NCBI GenBank assembly: GCA_049964535.1
Contig: JBMFXG010000102.1
Span: forward strand, 1-9,508
Origin: JAJYZP01 sp049964535
GTDB lineage: Bacteria > Actinomycetota > Acidimicrobiia > Acidimicrobiales > Acidimicrobiaceae
DNA length: 9,508 nt
Direction: 5' to 3'
Both the position numbers and the translations under genes were made by a program. The notes under the pieces are model-generated. The model ran no database searches, had not been told where the DNA came from, and saw nothing but the letters and a program-made list of their open reading frames with translations. Shown here in pieces: positions 6,099 through 9,508 of the stretch. Each line of letters opens with the position of its first letter. Position 1 is the first letter of the stretch.

Positions 6099-6126
6099 GC
6101 GGGAGCATGCTCCTGCACACTCCCGC
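6099..6126 (-). promoter_or_regulatory. Strong hairpin downstream of rpoC
   Basis: Minus-strand RNA pairs GCGGGAGUGUGC with GCAUGCUCCCGC around an AGGA tetraloop: a 12-bp stem with two wobbles (U.G, G.U) next to a perfect 7-bp outer stem. It begins 17 nt after the rpoC stop. The bases after it (GACGGTAGTATG) hold no T-run, so it is not a classical intrinsic terminator. It marks the boundary between the rpoBC and str units and could be a processing site, a partial terminator or the start of an rpsL leader. No clear promoter was found in this spacer. Confidence 0.5.
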
Positions 6127-6143
6127 CAACCCTCAACTACCTA

Positions 6144-9100
6144 CTAACCTTCGCTGGCAATCGCGTCACCGCCTGGCAAGTCGTCAACGACAGGTTCCGC
6201 CTCTTCGGCAACTCCAAGCAGAAAATCCTCATCATCAACGACCTCGGACTCGGGAATGGAAGGGTCGAACGAATACCCTCCGTAGGAACTGTCGTGACCG
6301 AAGCCGTTGTACTCCTCATACTCCTGAGAACTCCAAAAGGAGAGCGGCTTAGCATCGGGAGCCACGACGTTGAACGATCGGTACTCCTTCATACCCGTAC
6401 CAGCGGGGATGAGCTTGCCGATGATAATGTTCTCCTTGAGTCCCATGAGCCCGTCGGACTTTCCTTCGATAGCAGCCTCGGTCAGCACCCTGGTCGTCTC
6501 TTGGAACGAAGCGGCCGATAGCCAGGACTCCGTGGCGAGCGACGCCTTCGTAATACCCATCAACTCAGGACGGCCCTCCGAGGAGCGTAGGCCACGAGCC
6601 CGAAGTTCACGGTTGACATCCGCATAGCGCCGCGTATCGACACGTTCACCCGGAAGAAACACGGAGTCCCCCGGCTCTGCGACCGTTACCCTGCGCAGCA
6701 TCTGCCGCACTATGAGCTCAATATGCTTATCGTGGATCGGAACACCTTGGTCACGATAGACCTTTTGAACCTCTTCCACGATGTACTGCTGCGTCTCTCG
6801 CACGCCCTTGATCTCAAGCAACTGCTTCGGATCTTTCGGGCCCTCGACAAGAGCATCGCCTGCCTCAACCTCTTGACCGTCCGCAACCTCGAGATGTACT
6901 CGCAGCGAGAGGTAGTACGACTCTTCGGTACCATCGTTTCCTACGACCGTTACCCGACGACCCGCCTCTTCCTCGTCAACACGGACGACTCCAGCTATAT
7001 GAGAGAGGATCGCAGCTCCCTTTGGCGTCCGGGCCTCGAACAACTCCACGACTCGAGGAAGTCCGTGAGTAATGTCTTGTCCCGCAATACCACCTTGGTG
7101 GAAGGTACGCATGGTCAGCTGTGTTCCTGGCTCACCGATTGATTGGGCCGCAACAACGCCAATGGCCTCGCCGAGTTCAATAAAGCCCGGTCCCGCGAGA
7201 CTCTGACCGTAGCACATAGAGCAAACGCCGTGCTCGGTATCGCAAGTCAGCACCGAACGCACCCTCACCCGAGTTACCGCAGGGTCATCCCGGAGCACGC
7301 CCACAAGTTCATCGGTGAGGAGGGTTCCTGCCTCCATGACGGTGCCATCGGAAAGCTCAACGCCCTCGGAGAGAACACGCCCATAAGCCCGAGTTTCAAG
7401 ATAGGATCGTCGACCAGCTTGATCCGGAACGATATCCTCGAGCCAAATTCCTCGTGAGGTCTCGCAATCGTGCTCTCGAACGATCATCTCCTGGGAGACG
7501 TCAACCAACCGACGAGTCAGATAGCCAGAGTCCGCTGTGCGCAACGCCGTATCCGCCAGGCCTTTCCGTGCGCCGTGAGTGGAAATAAAGTACTCCAAGA
7601 CGCTCAGACCTTCTCGGAACGAGGAAACGATAGGTCGAGGAATCATCTCACCACGGGGGTTCGACACCAGACCCTTCATGCCAGATATCTGACGAACCTG
7701 CTGAGCATTTCCACGAGCACCTGAATCGACCATCATGTTGATCGGGTTGAACGCCTCAGACGCCAACATCGTATCCATAGCGCGGCCGACCTCAGAGTTC
7801 GCGGAGGTCCAGATCTCGATCTCCTTCTGCTTACGCTCATCATCGGTAATGATTCCACGCTTGAATTGCTGCTCTGCCTTCTCCGCCTCGCGCTCATGGC
7901 GTTCCAAGATCTCACCCTTTGAGGCAGGCGTAGAGACGTCAGCGATCGAGATCGTCAACCCACTTTGAGAGGCGTAGCGAAAACCTAGCGCCTTGATCTT
8001 ATCGAGCGACTCCTGCGCCTCGCTCTTACGATAGTGATTGGCGATCTCCTCAATGATGGCGCTAATCGGAAGCGCTCTCTTGCCAACCAGCTCGTTGACG
8101 AATCGAAATCCCTCAGGAAGCGCCGTATTGAAGATCACGCGACCGACGGTTGTATCGATCTCCTCGTAGATCGCCAAACCATCGTCGTCGACACCGGTCT
8201 CACGTCGAAGATGGATCTTCGTATGAAGCCCGACTTCACCATTCTCATAGGCCTGCTCGACCTCGTAGAGATGCCGAAACGTACGGCCCTCGCCGGGCTC
8301 ACCATCAACGGCCATAGTCAGGTAGTAGATACCAAAAACCATGTCCTGAGTCGGAACAGTGATTGGTCGGCCGGTAGCCGGAGACAAAATATTATTGGCC
8401 GAGAGCATGAGAATCCGAGCTTCCGCCTGCGCTTCCGGCGAGAGCGGGAGATGCACCGCCATCTGGTCACCGTCGAAGTCAGCGTTAAACGCAGTGCAGA
8501 CGAGCGGATGAATCTGGATCGCCTTACCTTCAACCAAGACCGGTTCAAAGGCTTGGATGCCGAGTCGGTGCAGTGTCGGAGCACGATTCAAAAGAACCGG
8601 ATGCTCCTTGATCACCGAGTCGAGAACCTCCCAGACCTGTGGTCGCCGACGCTCCACCATTCGCTTGGCTGACTTGATGTTCTGTGCATAGTCGAGGTCG
8701 ACCAACTTCTTCATCACAAACGGCTTGAACAGCTCAAGAGCCATCTGCTTCGGAAGACCACATTGATGCAGCTTGAGGTTTGGTCCTACGACGATCACCG
8801 ATCGTCCGGAGTAGTCCACGCGCTTCCCCAAAAGATTCTGGCGGAATCGACCCTGCTTGCCCTTCAGCATGTCAGAGAGGCTCTTCAACGGTCGGTTTCC
8901 AGGCCCAGAAACTGGACGGCCACGCCGACCATTATCGAAGAGAGCGTCGACCGCCTCTTGGAGCATTCGCTTTTCGTTATTGACGATGATCTCAGGAGCT
9001 CCGAGATCCAACAGTCGCTTGAGGCGGTTATTACGGTTGATCACACGCCGATACAGATCGTTCAGGTCAGAGGTGGCGAATCGACCGCCGTCAAGCTGCA

Positions 9101-9508
9101 CCATCGGTCGAAGATCCGGTGGAATGACTGGAACAAGGTCCAAGATCATCGCACGTGGATCGTTAACACGCTGACCGTTCTCATCCCTAGAGTTAAAGGC
9201 GGACACGATCTTGAGTCGCTTAATGGCCTTCTGGCGACGTTGCGCGGAGAGTGGTCGCTTTGCCTCGACAGGCTCGATCATCTCGCGCAGCTTGACTTCT
9301 TCCTCGTCAAGATCGATTCGCTCAATGAGTCGCGCAATGGCCTCGGCACCCATGCCTCCTTCAAAGTACTCGCCGTAGCGATCTTTGAGCTGACGCCAAA
9401 GAAGTTCATCTTCGATAATCATCCGGGCGTGGAGATCACGAAACTCATCAAAAGCACGTCTGAGGAGTTCAATACGACCGTTTAACCGATCACGAAAGAC
9501 CGCTATCT
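6144..9508 (-). CDS. rpoC: RNA polymerase beta' subunit, 5' end beyond window
   Basis: Beta' forms half of the RNA polymerase active-site cleft and carries the catalytic Mg-binding loop. The frame is open to the window edge and gives 1120 residues; roughly the first 190-200, with the N-terminal zinc-binding domain, are missing. Counting from the first full codon at 9506, the active-site NADFDGDQM with its three catalytic Asp is at about 341-349. The bridge helix (SFREGLSVLEYFISTHGARK) is near 628-648 and the trigger loop (ADTALRTADSGYLTRRL) follows. The second zinc site has Cys in HDCETSRG near 681 and three more in TCDTEHGVCSMC near 755-765. The conserved C-terminus ends with IGKLIPAGTGM near 1039. 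After it comes a long tail of about 81 residues with some 20 Asp/Glu, few basic residues and a Tyr/Gly-rich patch. It is intact and ends TAG, about 120 bases before rpsL. Confidence 0.98.
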   Translation of the reverse strand, partial: IAVFRDRLNGRIELLRRAFDEFRDLHARMIIEDELLWRQLKDRYGEYFEGGMGAEAIARLIERIDLDEEEVKLREMIEPVEAKRPLSAQRRQKAIKRLKIVSAFNSRDENGQRVNDPRAMILDLVPVIPPDLRPMVQLDGGRFATSDLNDLYRRVINRNNRLKRLLDLGAPEIIVNNEKRMLQEAVDALFDNGRRGRPVSGPGNRPLKSLSDMLKGKQGRFRQNLLGKRVDYSGRSVIVVGPNLKLHQCGLPKQMALELFKPFVMKKLVDLDYAQNIKSAKRMVERRRPQVWEVLDSVIKEHPVLLNRAPTLHRLGIQAFEPVLVEGKAIQIHPLVCTAFNADFDGDQMAVHLPLSPEAQAEARILMLSANNILSPATGRPITVPTQDMVFGIYYLTMAVDGEPGEGRTFRHLYEVEQAYENGEVGLHTKIHLRRETGVDDDGLAIYEEIDTTVGRVIFNTALPEGFRFVNELVGKRALPISAIIEEIANHYRKSEAQESLDKIKALGFRYASQSGLTISIADVSTPASKGEILERHEREAEKAEQQFKRGIITDDERKQKEIEIWTSANSEVGRAMDTMLASEAFNPINMMVDSGARGNAQQVRQISGMKGLVSNPRGEMIPRPIVSSFREGLSVLEYFISTHGARKGLADTALRTADSGYLTRRLVDVSQEMIVREHDCETSRGIWLEDIVPDQAGRRSYLETRAYGRVLSEGVELSDGTVMEAGTLLTDELVGVLRDDPAVTRVRVRSVLTCDTEHGVCSMCYGQSLAGPGFIELGEAIGVVAAQSIGEPGTQLTMRTFHQGGIAGQDITHGLPRVVELFEARTPKGAAILSHIAGVVRVDEEEAGRRVTVVGNDGTEESYYLSLRVHLEVADGQEVEAGDALVEGPKDPKQLLEIKGVRETQQYIVEEVQKVYRDQGVPIHDKHIELIVRQMLRRVTVAEPGDSVFLPGERVDTRRYADVNRELRARGLRSSEGRPELMGITKASLATESWLSAASFQETTRVLTEAAIEGKSDGLMGLKENIIIGKLIPAGTGMKEYRSFNVVAPDAKPLSFWSSQEYEEYNGFGHDSSYGGYSFDPSIPESEVVDDEDFLLGVAEEAEPVVDDLPGGDAIASEG

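Noticed and set aside
6099..6126. Intrinsic terminator after rpoC
   Set aside because: The hairpin is strong, but no T-run follows on the minus strand, so it was kept as a hairpin of unknown role and not called a terminator.
8763..9485. A 240-codon plus-strand open frame opposite rpoC, and similar ones at 8034-8672 and 4395-5009
   Set aside because: All lie fully antisense to rpoC or fusA, have no family motifs and no supporting context. They are shadows of the coding strand.
1..9508. A novel accessory system, mobile element, CRISPR array or RNA gene
   Set aside because: Nearly all the sequence is accounted for by core translation and transcription genes in conserved order. No direct-repeat arrays, transposase or tRNA/rRNA features were seen on either strand.

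Overview
The window looks like a conserved core-gene block of an Actinomycetota-like bacterium of moderate GC content (by eye a little over half G+C). The actinobacterial assignment rests on protein sequence. The S12 start MPTIxQLVRKGR keeps the numbering of mycobacterial S12, and EF-Tu, EF-G, S7, S10 and the RNA polymerase beta' core read as close relatives of actinobacterial proteins. A mid-GC, deep-branching lineage such as Acidimicrobiia would fit, but that placement is a guess.

Every gene lies on the minus strand, so transcription runs from right to left. In that order they are rpoC (5' end outside the window), rpsL (S12), rpsG (S7), fusA (EF-G), tuf (EF-Tu), rpsJ (S10), rplC (L3) and rplD (L4, 3' end outside the window). 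This is the end of the rpoBC operon, the complete str operon and the start of the S10 operon. The genes supply the RNA polymerase catalytic subunit, ribosomal proteins of both subunits and the two main elongation factors. No mobile element, tRNA, rRNA, CRISPR array or accessory gene was seen, and no gene looks broken.

The unusual content is in the spacers. Those after rpoC, rpsG and tuf each hold a strong inverted repeat that begins 13-17 nt after the upstream stop codon. Their stems pair fully only in minus-strand RNA, because they contain G.U wobbles, and none is followed by a U-run. The rpsG-fusA spacer has a second such hairpin just upstream of fusA. The 175-190 nt rpsJ-rplC spacer is long for this operon and can be drawn as three consecutive stem-loops, which makes it the best candidate in the window for an undescribed cis-acting RNA leader. 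The fusA-tuf spacer has no comparable structure, and rpsL and rpsG are only 3 nt apart.

Three starts were set from ribosome-binding sites and homology: GTG at 6014 for rpsL, ATG at 1107 for rplC, and GTG at 466 for rplD, which overlaps the rplC stop. There is no gene-free stretch over 300 bases.
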